A model generated the notes under the pieces. That model ran no database searches and was not told the origin of the DNA. It was given only the letters and a program-made list of their open reading frames with translations. A program made the position numbers and the translations under genes. Below, in pieces: positions 1-9,221 of a stretch of 50,544 nucleotides of DNA (positions within the stretch are counted from its first letter, which is position 1; every line of letters begins with the position of its first letter). Origin of the DNA: an uncultured Pseudanabaenaceae cyanobacterium (GTDB lineage Bacteria; Cyanobacteriota; Cyanobacteriia; PCC-9006; JAAUQQ01); the NCBI GenBank assembly GCA_938021205.1, contig CALIGI010000029.1, positions 1-50,544 of the forward strand, given 5' to 3'.

Positions 1-1
1 C

Positions 2-313
2 GAAAACAAGACCCTGGTAAAGGCAGTGAATATTCGAGGCTTCTTGAATAGGACCCCTATTCTCAGCCAGGTCTTCGATCGCCATGTAGCGAAGGTGGGC
101 AACAAGATTTTGTTCGAAGACGACATCATTGTGCGGCAACAGAGCCCCCAGCCCGTACCCTATGAAAATAGTCGCTCTGAGCTGCTCATCGCCTCCGATG
201 CCACGATGATGGCCTATCGCAAGCTACTACGGAAATATGCGTTTCCCCAGGAAATGCAGCGAAAATTGGCAGTTTCGAATGCCCTGTTGCAGTCTTCCGC
301 AGCAGTTGATTAA
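2..313 (+). CDS. C-terminal part of a probable Rieske-type oxygenase (5' end outside window)
   Basis: The frame is open to the left edge; the first possible start inside the window (GTG at 26) is internal, so only the last ~103 residues are seen. The pattern of an Asn-Lys-Ile-Leu-Phe-Glu-Asp-Asp segment, a Val-Arg-Gln-Gln segment, a Leu-Leu-Ile-Ala-Ser-Asp segment and a final Ala-Tyr-Arg-Lys-Leu-Leu-Arg-Lys-Tyr resembles the C-termini of Rieske non-heme iron oxygenases, including the pheophorbide a oxygenase-like group. The Rieske cluster and iron ligands would lie upstream, so the family call is tentative. The gene is followed on the same strand by an alpha/beta hydrolase after 233 bp. Confidence 0.5.
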   Translation, partial: ENKTLVKAVNIRGFLNRTPILSQVFDRHVAKVGNKILFEDDIIVRQQSPQPVPYENSRSELLIASDATMMAYRKLLRKYAFPQEMQRKLAVSNALLQSSAAVD

Positions 314-546
314 GCATCTATAGTCGGTGCCAGGTTGATCTTCACCTGGATTTGCCAGCCTTAAGCACGCCCTTGCCTCATTCAGCCGACCCGAAGCCCT
401 GCCCCTTCCTCATTTTGGCAGCGGGGAGATACAGCTAAAAGCAGGGGGGGGCCTTCAATTCCCCAGTCTCAGCATTGAGGGCAAAAGACTCGGGAATGTT
501 GCCTCACAGAATCAATATCACAGAATCGCTATCACCCAGAGTCATC

Positions 547-1509
547 ATGATAGAGCAGCTAACCGATATGGATCAGGGCAATGGTTATAGCCCACCTCAC
601 AGTTTGATCTGGCAATGGCAAGGCTTGGATATTCGTTACCAGGTAGCAGGCACAACTGGTCCTGTTCTAGTCTTGATTCATGGCTTTGGCGCTTCCAGTG
701 ACCATTGGTGTAAAAATATCTCGGTTCTGGCTGAAGGACATCGGGTTTATGCCATTGACCTCTTGGGATTTGGTCAATCTGCCAAGCCTGCACCGGAACT
801 GGAGATTGAGGGGCGATCGCCCTACTGTTTCGAAACCTGGGGCGCACAAATCACCGCATTTCTAGAAGCGGTGGTCAAAGAACCCGCCTTCCTCATCGGT
901 AATTCGATTGGCTGTGTGGTGGCTCTCCAAGCTGCGGTCCTGGAACCGAACCAGGTGAGAGGCCTTATGCTGCTGGACTGTGCCCTGCGTCAAATCCACG
1001 ATCGCAAGCTCCAAACCCAGCCCCCCATGCGCCGTCTGGGTCGGCCCCTGCTCAAGCGTTTGGTGCGGAGCAAGCCCGTTGTCCATTGGCTCTTCCAGCA
1101 GTTGGCGAAGCCCAATGTCGTCAAAAAGGTCCTCCAAAGTGCCTATGGCAATGGCGATGCCGTCACCGACGAGCTAGTAGAGTTGCTGATTCAACCATCT
1201 CGTGAGCCGGGTGCTGCGGATGTTTTCTGGGCCTTCATTAATAACTTCACAGGGCCCTTGCCTGAAGATCTATTGCCCCAGGTTTCCAGTCCAGTCCAGA
1301 TTCTCTGGGGCACTGCGGATCCTTGGGAGCCGATTGAATTGGGCCGAGCCCTAGCAGACTTTCCAGTGGTGGAGGGCTTTGTGGCCCTAGAGGGTGTAGG
1401 TCACTGTCCCCAGGATGAGGTGCCCGAACAGGTCAACCCCAGGATTCAAGACTGGGTTGCACACCATGTCATAGCGAATCCTTCGGAAGCTTGTATAGCA
1501 GTCGTCTAA
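547..1509 (+). CDS. Alpha/beta-fold hydrolase
   Basis: A 320-residue soluble alpha/beta hydrolase. It has the oxyanion segment LIHGFG (residues 43-48), the nucleophile elbow GNSIG with Ser120, an acid in WGTAD (Asp258) and the catalytic His286 in GVGHCPQDE, so the triad is complete. The family includes esterases, haloperoxidase-like enzymes and the chlorophyll dephytylase/pheophytinase group of plastids and cyanobacteria; the sequence alone does not give the substrate. I start at the ATG at 547; an upstream TTG at 475 would add 24 residues without family resemblance. The gene lies between the oxygenase remnant and the MFS exporter. Confidence 0.85.
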   Translation: MIEQLTDMDQGNGYSPPHSLIWQWQGLDIRYQVAGTTGPVLVLIHGFGASSDHWCKNISVLAEGHRVYAIDLLGFGQSAKPAPELEIEGRSPYCFETWGAQITAFLEAVVKEPAFLIGNSIGCVVALQAAVLEPNQVRGLMLLDCALRQIHDRKLQTQPPMRRLGRPLLKRLVRSKPVVHWLFQQLAKPNVVKKVLQSAYGNGDAVTDELVELLIQPSREPGAADVFWAFINNFTGPLPEDLLPQVSSPVQILWGTADPWEPIELGRALADFPVVEGFVALEGVGHCPQDEVPEQVNPRIQDWVAHHVIANPSEACIAVV

Positions 1510-1557
1510 GTCTCCCCTCGCCCCTTTTGTCCTTGGCCCCATTCTCCACCTCTCGCC

Positions 1558-2805
1558 ATGACCATCAGTCAGCAACCCCCAGCGGCGGCACCGCTCCCGG
1601 TTTCTCGATTAGTCTTCATTTTTGTCACCATCCTGATCGACAAAATTGGTTCCAGTATCATCATCCCAGTTTTGCCTTTTTTGGTGGGGCAGTTTCGTGA
1701 TGATGCCTTGACCCTGGGCCTGCTCACCGCCAGCTTTTCCGTCGCTCAATTCCTCGCGACTCCCATCATTGGAGCGCTGTCCGATCGCCATGGCAGGCGT
1801 CCCGTCATGCTGGTCTGCATCCTGGGCACCACCGTGGCCTATTCGCTCTTTGGCATTGCGGGTAGCCTTTGGGTGATCTATCTCTCCCGCCTGATCGACG
1901 GTGCCACGGGGGGCGTACCTGCCACGGCCCAGGCCTACATCGCAGATGTATCCGCACCGAAAGATCGGGCTAAAAACTTTGGTATTACCGGAGCGGCTTT
2001 TGGTCTGGGCTTTACCCTTGGTCCCGCTCTGGGTGGCTTTTTAGCCAACTACAGCCTGGAGCTACCGATTTTCATTGCGGCCTTCTTGGCACTGCTGAAC
2101 TTCATTTGGGGCTGCCTTTCCCTACCGGAGTCGTTGCCAGTGGAAAAGCGCCAACCCAAGCTGGCGATCAAGGACTTTAACCCCATTGCCCAGCTCAATC
2201 GCATGTTCCGCAAGCCAGAGCTACGTGGACTTTTGCTCTGCTTCTTTCTCTTCAATTTCATCTTTACAGGGTTCAGCAGCGTCTTTGTCCTCTTCCTAAA
2301 TAAGCGCTTTGATTGGGGACCCAGCCAGGCTGCCATGGTGTTTGTCTTGATTGGTGTCGTCTCGACCGTTGTCCAAGGCGGACTGATTCGCAAGCTGGTG
2401 CCCAAATACGGTGAAGCCAAACTTGCCGTGACAGGCCTTGCCTTAGTGGCAGTGGCATTTGGACTCACGCTGTTGATTCCCCAACAGGGATGGGGATTGT
2501 ATGGCGGCGTGTATTTGACCCAGGCCATGTTGGCGGTCGGGGTGGGTTTATTACTGCCCGTGCTGCGGGCGCTGATTTCCAACCGGGTCTCCGATCGCGA
2601 GCAGGGACGAACTATTGCCGGAACCCAGAGCCTGCGCAGTATTGCTTCCATTGCTGGCCCAATTTGCGCCGGTCTTGTCTTTGACCATCTCGGGATTCTC
2701 TCACCGTTCTGGCTGGGCGGTCTCTTGATGCTGGTGGCCCTAGCCCTCGCAGCCATGAGTCTCAAATCAGGTTCAGGGCCAGCACCGGGAGAGCCATGCA
2801 GCTAA
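1558..2805 (+). CDS. MFS transporter, TetA-like drug/H+ antiporter type
   Basis: A 415-residue integral membrane protein with about 12 hydrophobic segments. MFS motif A is clear after TM2 ([12 protein letters not shown], about residues 73-84), followed by the TetA-like segment containing AQAYIADV and [16 protein letters not shown], which marks the DHA1 12-TM exporters. It would export a small molecule across the plasma membrane using the proton gradient; the substrate is unknown. Its last 10 bases overlap the start of the racemase-family gene, so the two are probably co-translated. Confidence 0.88.
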   Translation: MTISQQPPAAAPLPVSRLVFIFVTILIDKIGSSIIIPVLPFLVGQFRDDALTLGLLTASFSVAQFLATPIIGALSDRHGRRPVMLVCILGTTVAYSLFGIAGSLWVIYLSRLIDGATGGVPATAQAYIADVSAPKDRAKNFGITGAAFGLGFTLGPALGGFLANYSLELPIFIAAFLALLNFIWGCLSLPESLPVEKRQPKLAIKDFNPIAQLNRMFRKPELRGLLLCFFLFNFIFTGFSSVFVLFLNKRFDWGPSQAAMVFVLIGVVSTVVQGGLIRKLVPKYGEAKLAVTGLALVAVAFGLTLLIPQQGWGLYGGVYLTQAMLAVGVGLLLPVLRALISNRVSDREQGRTIAGTQSLRSIASIAGPICAGLVFDHLGILSPFWLGGLLMLVALALAAMSLKSGSGPAPGEPCS

Positions 2806-3596
2806 CAACAGCGTTCAAATCATCGCTCCCCCAGGGCCAAGTGGCCATCCCTGGCATTTTGGGAGGCCTCGGTCCGCTGGCCCATATTGAGCTAGAGCGA
2901 CGTCTGTTACAGCAGCGCCATCAGCGGGGGCCCGTCCGGGGGGACCGAGACTATCCGATCTGGTTCACCATCAGCGCCACCAATGTGCCTGATCGCACGC
3001 GCAGTTTGGCTAAAGGGCGCGCAAACTGTATTGCCTCACTGCGGCATTATGCCCAGTTGCTTCAACAGATGGGGAGTGATTTTTTGATTGTTCCTTGCAA
3101 TACAGCCCATGCATTTTATCAGCCAGTTCAAGAGGCGATGGACATTCCCTGGCTGCATCTGATGGAAGCGACCAGCCAATTTATTCGGCGTTCCTATCCC
3201 CAGGTTAAATCCGTGGGGGTCCTGGCCACGGACGGCACACTCCAGGCCGGACTTTATTGCCAGAGCTTGACCCAGGTCGGGCTCATTGCCATTGAACCCA
3301 GCCTCAAGTCCTCGCTTCAGCAGCAGGTGATGCAAAGCATTTACCACCCCAACTGGGGAATTAAGACCACTGGGAGTCAAGTGAGTCCCATCGTCCTAGA
3401 TCTCCTAAGCCAGGCAATGCAATGCCTCAAAGCTCGCGGAGCTGAGTTGATTATCGCTGGCTGTACGGAGCTATCCGTCGCCTGTGCCTTGCTCAGTGAA
3501 ACTGCTCTTCCCTGGGTTGATCCTCTGGATATTGTGGCGGATCTTGCCCTGGCTAGAGCCTACGACGAACAATCCTTCCGAGCCATGGCGGCTTAA
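2796..3596 (+). CDS. Aspartate/glutamate racemase family protein
   Basis: A 266-residue soluble enzyme. The N-terminal GILGGLGPLA, the first catalytic cysteine in VPCNTAH (Cys101) and the second in AGCTELS (Cys223) are the signature of the cofactor-independent Asp/Glu racemase superfamily, with the two cysteines acting as opposed acid/base. The ATG overlaps the MFS stop by 10 bases. With an amino-acid-type binding protein and a dicarboxylate/amino-acid-type carrier following on the same strand, the context suggests D/L amino-acid handling (inference). Related hydantoin racemases or maleate isomerases cannot be excluded. Confidence 0.85.
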   Translation: MQLTTAFKSSLPQGQVAIPGILGGLGPLAHIELERRLLQQRHQRGPVRGDRDYPIWFTISATNVPDRTRSLAKGRANCIASLRHYAQLLQQMGSDFLIVPCNTAHAFYQPVQEAMDIPWLHLMEATSQFIRRSYPQVKSVGVLATDGTLQAGLYCQSLTQVGLIAIEPSLKSSLQQQVMQSIYHPNWGIKTTGSQVSPIVLDLLSQAMQCLKARGAELIIAGCTELSVACALLSETALPWVDPLDIVADLALARAYDEQSFRAMAA

Positions 3597-3663
3597 CTCA
3601 CCGCGCTCCAAGCGCCTCCCTATCAATGCTGTTTCGTTCGATCCAGCTGTTGCCCTACAAACT

Positions 3664-4896
3664 ATGAAGACGATGTTGCCCGCTCGATTTCGGAAGTCCT
3701 TCCCCAAAGTAGCTCTGAGCTTTGTCGTCAGTCTCCTGGTGATCGTGGGACTGACACTGGGCCTGTCCTTCAAACAAACCTGGCTGGCACAAACCGTTCA
3801 ATCACCCGTTATGCCCAGGGTAGCTGCAATCTCAGACGAGCCTTCTAAATCGGCCATCGAGGTCGGAGGTCAGGCTGGAACAGATGCCTGGTTGCGACGC
3901 GGCGATCGCGGTCCCCAGGTCCAGCAATTACACCGCCAACTGCAAGACTTAGGCTATGAGTTCAGCAGTCCAGCCGACCAATTTAGTGCCACGACGGAAC
4001 AGCTTGTCCTTGGCTTTCAAGGCTCTCGCGGCCTGATTGTGGACGGCATTGTTGGTCCCGAAACAGATGCTGCTTTGGCGGCGATCGCCACCGCAAAACT
4101 CCAAGGGGGTGATGCAGTCGTCACCAGAAACGGAGAGTCTGCCTCTCCAGCTCTAATGCCGCCGGATATTCAGCGCATTCTGGACCGGGGCAAACTGGTG
4201 GTGGCTGTCTTGGCCCGAGATAATCCTCCCTTCTTTCTCAGTGATCCAACGGGAGACCTGCTCGGGGCTGACGTCAAAATGGCCCAACAACTCTCGGAGC
4301 AGCTAGGCGTTGAGTTGAGCTTCAACCGCGATGCTCAGACCTTCAATGAAGTCGTGGATGAGGTCTATGCCCACCGGGCAGACCTGGCCATTTCCAAAAT
4401 TAGCCGTACGCTCAAGCGAGCCCAACGGGTCAGCTTTTCAGCCCCCTATCTCAGCATGCGCCAAGGGCTGCTGGTCAATCGCCTCCAATTTGCACAACAA
4501 GCTAAGGGGGATAACACAGCGGAGATGCTGCGCACCCTGGAAGGCAAGATTGGGGTGATCAAGGGGTCCTCCTATGGCGGCTTTGCCAAGCAAAAGTTTC
4601 CCAAAGCCACTGTGGTTGAATATGCAACCTGGCCTGAAGTGGTCAAGGCCGTGACCCAGGGAAACATCATTGCAGCCTACCGAGATGAACTTGAAGTCAA
4701 AAAGATTGTCCTCAATAATCCTGATGCCTCCCTGCAATTTCAAACCATTGCGTTAACCGATACGAAGGACCCCCTAGCGGTTGTATTGCCTTGGGATAGC
4801 CGTCACCTCAACGACTTCGTCAATCAGTACCTAGAGGGAGTCAAGCAGGATTACACCATCGATGGTCTCTTGAAAGACTACATCGACTACCTCTAA
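3664..4896 (+). CDS. Peptidoglycan-binding domain fused to a family 3 solute-binding protein
   Basis: 410 residues from the ATG at 3664. The open frame extends back to 3484, inside the racemase gene, but only the 3664 start gives a normal N-terminus: basic residues followed by one hydrophobic signal/anchor segment (about 17-36). Residues ~77-140 form a PG_binding_1 domain (LRRGDRGPQVQQLHRQL, then DGIVGPETDAAL). Residues ~171-405 form an SBP_bac_3 domain (RGKLVVAVLARDNPPF, then DLAISKISRTLKRAQRVSFS). It is probably a periplasmic amino-acid sensor or binding protein tethered to the wall. No ABC permease is nearby; the next gene is a secondary carrier. Confidence 0.85.
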   Translation: MKTMLPARFRKSFPKVALSFVVSLLVIVGLTLGLSFKQTWLAQTVQSPVMPRVAAISDEPSKSAIEVGGQAGTDAWLRRGDRGPQVQQLHRQLQDLGYEFSSPADQFSATTEQLVLGFQGSRGLIVDGIVGPETDAALAAIATAKLQGGDAVVTRNGESASPALMPPDIQRILDRGKLVVAVLARDNPPFFLSDPTGDLLGADVKMAQQLSEQLGVELSFNRDAQTFNEVVDEVYAHRADLAISKISRTLKRAQRVSFSAPYLSMRQGLLVNRLQFAQQAKGDNTAEMLRTLEGKIGVIKGSSYGGFAKQKFPKATVVEYATWPEVVKAVTQGNIIAAYRDELEVKKIVLNNPDASLQFQTIALTDTKDPLAVVLPWDSRHLNDFVNQYLEGVKQDYTIDGLLKDYIDYL

Positions 4897-4930
4897 GCCC
4901 CTTGCCCAATTCTTCTTTCCCTTTTGACCC

Positions 4931-6268
4931 ATGATTGCTCGGCCTTTAACCAATTCGAATATAAGACCCTCAATCCAGTGGCTGAGAAGTCCTTGGGCGA
5001 TCGCCATCAGTGTGGGATTAGGCATTTACGTGGGCACCGCCCATGGTGGCATTGCCACCCTGATGGCACCCATTGGGGAGCTATACCTGGGTTTGCTGAA
5101 AATGTGTGTCTTTCCCATCTTGCTGTCGGCGATCACCGCTAGCATTGGCCGCCTCATGGGCAGTCCCGATGCCAAGCGCTATGGCAAGCGGATTTTGCTG
5201 GTGTTCCCCCTTGGATTGCTTCTTACGAGCGGTATTGCAGTGTTGATTGCAGCGATCGCTGGACCGGGGCGAAATCTTAGTCAAGCGACCCTCGCTAATC
5301 TCGGGGTGATGGTCAATCAGTCCGGTATTGATCTCGAAATCTCCCTCAGCGGCCCTGCATTGGCTTCAGAAGCAGAACCTGCCATGAGCAGCTTTCTCAT
5401 GGGCATTGTGCCAGACAATATTTTCTCAGCCCTGTCCGAAGGCCAGACTCTCAAAGTTCTGTGCTTTTCAATTATTTTTGGTCTTTCCCTAGGGCTATTG
5501 AAGGAGAGTTTTACGGAAACAATCTTCTCAATGCTGGACAGCATTTATAAGAGCTTTAATCAGTTGATCGACTGGCTAACTTTGATCTTACCCTTTGGCC
5601 TTTTTAGTCTGCTGGCCTATCAACTCTCCCAGCAGGGCCTAGAGATCATCACCTCCATGTTTACCTTTGTCATGGTGGGCTTAATCACCTTTTTCACCAT
5701 TTATGTGGTTAGCACCCTAGTGATTTGGAAGCAGACGCCCTGGTCCCTAGGAAAAGTGGTCGCGGCCCTGCGAGGGACCAGTATTTTAGCTTTGGCCACA
5801 TCCAGTAGTCTGGCCTGTTTGCCATCGGCGATCGCTGCCCTCAGCGACTCGCTGAAGTTCAATCGCCAAACCATTAAACTTGTGACTCCTCTAGCCATTA
5901 CCCTCTGCCGGTTTGGCTCCGTGGCCTACTTTGCCACTGGCTCTTTGTTCGTTTCCCAACTCTACGGCAAAACCCTGGACCTGAATGCAGTCATTATCAT
6001 TATCCTCGGCTCAATTTTGGCGGGAATGGCGACCTCTGGGGTCACCGGAATTTTAACCCTGACCATGCTAGGCATCGTTTTAGAACCGCTCAAGCTGCCG
6101 TTGGAAGCCGTTTTGGTGCTATTCATTGCCATTGACCCCATCATGGACCCCTTCAGAACCCTAGGCATTGTTCATACCGGTATGGCAGCCACAGCCGTCA
6201 TTGCCAAAGAATCTGGACAGGGCCATGCTTCTCCCTCGGGAAATCCCCCTCCCCCGCTTCTCCGCTAA
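4931..6268 (+). CDS. Dicarboxylate/amino acid:cation symporter family (DAACS/SDF) protein, divergent
   Basis: A 445-residue polytopic membrane protein of the glutamate-transporter fold. Recognisable elements are TM1-2 ending in KMCVFPILLSAITASIG, the HP1 serine stretch TSSSLACLP (Ser291-293) and the TM8 stretch IDPIMDPFRT (Asp406, Arg409, Thr410). By eye against GltPh, the NMDG loop of TM7 is CRFG here (326-329), and the later TM8 Asn and Asp that bind sodium are Ile413 and Gly417. The fold is clear but the usual ion ligands are missing. It follows the binding-protein fusion by 34 bp and is probably in the same transcript. Confidence 0.85.
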   Translation: MIARPLTNSNIRPSIQWLRSPWAIAISVGLGIYVGTAHGGIATLMAPIGELYLGLLKMCVFPILLSAITASIGRLMGSPDAKRYGKRILLVFPLGLLLTSGIAVLIAAIAGPGRNLSQATLANLGVMVNQSGIDLEISLSGPALASEAEPAMSSFLMGIVPDNIFSALSEGQTLKVLCFSIIFGLSLGLLKESFTETIFSMLDSIYKSFNQLIDWLTLILPFGLFSLLAYQLSQQGLEIITSMFTFVMVGLITFFTIYVVSTLVIWKQTPWSLGKVVAALRGTSILALATSSSLACLPSAIAALSDSLKFNRQTIKLVTPLAITLCRFGSVAYFATGSLFVSQLYGKTLDLNAVIIIILGSILAGMATSGVTGILTLTMLGIVLEPLKLPLEAVLVLFIAIDPIMDPFRTLGIVHTGMAATAVIAKESGQGHASPSGNPPPPLLR

Positions 6269-6376
6269 GGGCGAGTTGAGTTGAGGTTGATCTCGGCTAG
6301 ATATTGCCCATCCAAAGTTAGCCACTTCAGGCCGAAATGATTGAGCCACAGTGAACGAATCCTCAGGACATGCACC

Positions 6377-7831
6377 ATGAAAATCCTAGCGCACATATCG
6401 AACCGTCGTTTGAGGGAGAAACTCAAATCCCCTGGCCTCAAGGCTTCCCTCGTTGGGGCTATTCTAGTCACCATTAGCGCCACTTCGGCCCTCGTTTATG
6501 TGCCTTGGGCGCTGATCTCAAAACGCAATGTTGATACCATTGTGACCCAGGCCAATGAAGAGATTGTTCTGGGCACCTCCCAAGAAGTTCGCCGCCTCTT
6601 TAATAGTGCAAAAGTTGCCAATCAGTTTTTACAAAATAGCGTTTCCTATCAACTGATTGACTTTGATGATTCTAATGAGCGAGAAGACTTTTTTCTTAGC
6701 CTTTTGAAGGCCAACCCTAACTTTAGCTGGGTGCAATTTGGCTATCCCTCTGGAGATTTCTTTGGTGCTCAACGGTTAGCCCAAGGTGAGTTAAAAACTC
6801 ACTTTCGAGATTGGGACGAAGCCACCCAGAGTAGCCAAGCTACGATCAAGTCGTATCGCTCCGATGCTGAAGGCAAGGAATCGCTAATCCATCGCAAGAC
6901 CTTAGCGCTAGAGCCTCCTTTCTACGCTCCAGAAAGGCCCTGGTATCAGAGCGCGATCGCCCAACCGGGGCAGATGAGTTGGACCGTTTATCTCTATCAC
7001 TCCACCCAATCCCCTGGCATGGACGTTTCGGTCACTGTAGATGCCTCGGATCAACAGGCTGGTGTGGTAGGGGTTGGGATTGAGCTGAGCCAACTCTCAG
7101 GATTCTTGACTAAACTTCAAGACTCCCTCGCGGGTGAAGTCTTCATTTTGAACGGCAACCAAGAGATTTTGGCAGCGACCGACTCCACCGATGCCTGGCC
7201 TCCCACAAAATCTGCCCAGTTAACCCGTCTAGCGGAAGCTGAAAATCCTTTGCTACGCCATGCCCATGCCGCCATCACCCAAGCAGGTAAGCAAATTGCT
7301 CCAGGGGAAAGGCTGCGCTATACCGATCCAGACACGGGAGAGGTCTTTTTCATTGCGCTCAACCCCTTAGAAGACTTGGATTGGATGGTGGGAACTGTGA
7401 TTCCTGCAGATCACTTCTTAGCAGAAATTCAGCAAAGTCGCCGCCAGCTTTTGCTGGTCATTAGTCTTTTCATTCTTATTACAGCTGGTTTAGCCGTTTT
7501 CTTATCTGATCATGTCATTGCCAAGCCGATTTTGAAGGTCACCAGTGCTGCTGCCGACATCGAAGCCGAAACCTTTAAACCCGAAAGCCTCTCCGGCTTA
7601 TCCAAGCGCCAAGATGAACTGGGTCAGTTGGCTCGGGTCTTTAGCCATATGGCTCAGGAAATCTATGTTCGCGAAAAGCGCCTGAAGAAACAGGTTAAGG
7701 AGCTACGCATTGAAATTGATGAAGTGAAGCGCCAAAAGCAAGTGACTGAAATTGTCGAGTCCGACTTTTTCCAAGACCTCACAGCGAAAGCGAATAACTT
7801 GCGTCAGCGCAGTAGAAATCGGCGCTCATGA
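6377..7831 (+). CDS. Cache-HAMP membrane sensor protein without output domain
   Basis: 484 residues from the ATG at 6377 (a TTG at 6341 is also in frame). TM1 lies at about 24-45. A large extracytoplasmic Cache-type domain follows, with a WVQFGYPSGDFFGAQR-type strand and an ERPWYQ segment. TM2 is at about 357-376, followed by HAMP (starting around AKPILKVTSAAADIE) and a charged coiled coil (~425-470) ending in VTEIVESDFFQDL. This arrangement is common in cyanobacterial sensors, where an output domain usually follows the coiled coil. Here the protein ends without one, so it must signal through a partner. The gene is monocistronic-looking. Confidence 0.82.
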   Translation: MKILAHISNRRLREKLKSPGLKASLVGAILVTISATSALVYVPWALISKRNVDTIVTQANEEIVLGTSQEVRRLFNSAKVANQFLQNSVSYQLIDFDDSNEREDFFLSLLKANPNFSWVQFGYPSGDFFGAQRLAQGELKTHFRDWDEATQSSQATIKSYRSDAEGKESLIHRKTLALEPPFYAPERPWYQSAIAQPGQMSWTVYLYHSTQSPGMDVSVTVDASDQQAGVVGVGIELSQLSGFLTKLQDSLAGEVFILNGNQEILAATDSTDAWPPTKSAQLTRLAEAENPLLRHAHAAITQAGKQIAPGERLRYTDPDTGEVFFIALNPLEDLDWMVGTVIPADHFLAEIQQSRRQLLLVISLFILITAGLAVFLSDHVIAKPILKVTSAAADIEAETFKPESLSGLSKRQDELGQLARVFSHMAQEIYVREKRLKKQVKELRIEIDEVKRQKQVTEIVESDFFQDLTAKANNLRQRSRNRRS

Positions 7832-7950
7832 GCTTTGGTTCTATGCGATTACAGCCTCATGCTTGAGGAGAAAGGCGAATTACGACCCATACCAACAGTT
7901 GGCTAGTCGTAGGTCATCTGATAGATAGCCCGCTAAAATGCGAAGGTTGC

Positions 7951-8685
7951 ATGCAGAATCATCCCTCCCCTATGCGTTTCAAATTCCTCAAGGCTCTGGC
8001 AGTATTGGCGATCGCCAGTGGCCTCCTCTGGACCACCTCCCCCACCCGCTCCGCCTTGGCTACCCCTCAATTCGAGGGCACCGTAATTGCCCAGGCAACT
8101 GAAGCCAAATTACCTCGCTTAGATGGCAAGGCGGTCATCGAACTAGTCATCAATGGTGGCACCATAACCGTCGAGCTAGACGGCACCAACGCCCCCATCA
8201 CTGCAGGTAACTTCGTAGACCTGATCCAGCGCGGCACCTACGACGGCACCGTCTTCCACCGCGTCATCCACGAACCCAAGCCCTTCGTGGCCCAAGGTGG
8301 CGACCCCCAGAGCAAAGATCCCAAGTTCCCCGTGAATCGTCTGGGCACTGGTGGCTTTATCGATCCAGAGCTGGGCCTAGAGCGCAACATTCCCCTCGAA
8401 ATCAAAAAAGCTGGTGCTGACGAGCCCACCTACAGTCGTACCTTCCGCAAGGGAACTGATTTGGAGCTGATCCACAAGCGCGGTGCGATCGCCATGGCCC
8501 GCTCCAAAAACCCCGACTCTGCTTCCTCTCAGTTTTACATTGCCCTATCTGATCTAGACTTCCTCGACGGCAGTTACGCCGTATTTGGCTATGTGACTGA
8601 GGGAATGGATGTGGTAGATGCCATTGAGCAAGGCGATCGGCTGACCAGCGCTAAGGTTATTTCTGGCGCAGAATTCTTGAAATAG
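7951..8685 (+). CDS. Exported cyclophilin-type peptidyl-prolyl isomerase
   Basis: 244 residues. An N-terminal signal peptide (hydrophobic FLKALAVLAIASGLLW, with Ala-x-Ala-like sites near SALA) targets it to the periplasm or thylakoid lumen. The cyclophilin core is complete: APITAGNFVDLIQRGTYDG, the active-site strand VFHRVI, AQGGDP, then SSQFYIAL and YAVFGYVTEGMDVVDAI. It catalyses proline isomerisation during protein folding. The ATG at 7951 has an AAGG about six bases upstream; a second in-frame ATG at 7972 would give the shorter MRFKFLKAL start. Confidence 0.92.
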   Translation: MQNHPSPMRFKFLKALAVLAIASGLLWTTSPTRSALATPQFEGTVIAQATEAKLPRLDGKAVIELVINGGTITVELDGTNAPITAGNFVDLIQRGTYDGTVFHRVIHEPKPFVAQGGDPQSKDPKFPVNRLGTGGFIDPELGLERNIPLEIKKAGADEPTYSRTFRKGTDLELIHKRGAIAMARSKNPDSASSQFYIALSDLDFLDGSYAVFGYVTEGMDVVDAIEQGDRLTSAKVISGAEFLK

Positions 8686-9221
8686 CTGCTGATGAACAGA
8701 GGCAAGACAACCTCTCCCCCAGCCCCTCTCCTAAGAGAGAGGGGAGACACAGCCGCCTTGGTGTAATGCTTCTAAGCTCCGCTTTCTTGGGGAAGGCGGA
8801 GCTTTGCTTTGGAGACAAGCAACAAAGCACCCCCCTTGTGCTCTGCGCAGTCCCCCTCAAACCAGGGGGACATGGGGTTGTTTGGATGCATCAAGACTTT
8901 CTGCAAGACCCCACAACAACGCTCGAGCAATCTAAAACGCCCACAGTACTGACCCAATCAAGTGAAGCAACCCGGCCCGCATTGGAGGGGTGATCCATAG
9001 GGGATGCGCCCGTCCCATCCGGCGGGCCCTGATTTCTTTATGGGAGGGGGGCTGGCCCTCATGGCTGCTGTTTTGCCTCTTCGACCCTTGCCTCTACATA
9101 GGCATGGCCCAAGAACGAGGGTGAAATTGAACTGTTAGACCGCGAATACTGGAGCTGACATCGCATGCCATGTCACTACGCTGGTATCAGGTCTTGTGAA
9201 AAAGCCATGTCCTAGACCGCA
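8686..9221. other. Gene-free stretch with REP-like hairpins
   Basis: I see no supported gene. It contains a palindromic C/T-rich hairpin at 8723-8744 (CCCCTCTC / GAGAGGGG, 6-base loop) preceded by CTCTCCCCCAGCCCC. The same vocabulary occurs in the element inserted in the MFS gene at 47.3 kb. A second hairpin at 8774-8804 (AAGCTCCGC / GCGGAGCTT) could end the cyclophilin transcript. Short open frames across both are repeat translations. Confidence 0.6.
8723..8744. repeat. REP-like palindromic element
   Basis: Perfect 8-bp stem with a 6-base loop inside a C-rich run (CTCTCCCCCAGCCCC just 5'). The same kind of unit recurs within the coding region at 47268-47390, which points to a dispersed genomic repeat rather than a gene-specific signal. 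Confidence 0.55.

Noticed and set aside
2049..2765. A 238-codon - strand frame inside the MFS gene
   Set aside because: Antisense to clear membrane-protein coding sequence; basic, Ser/Thr-rich, no domain.
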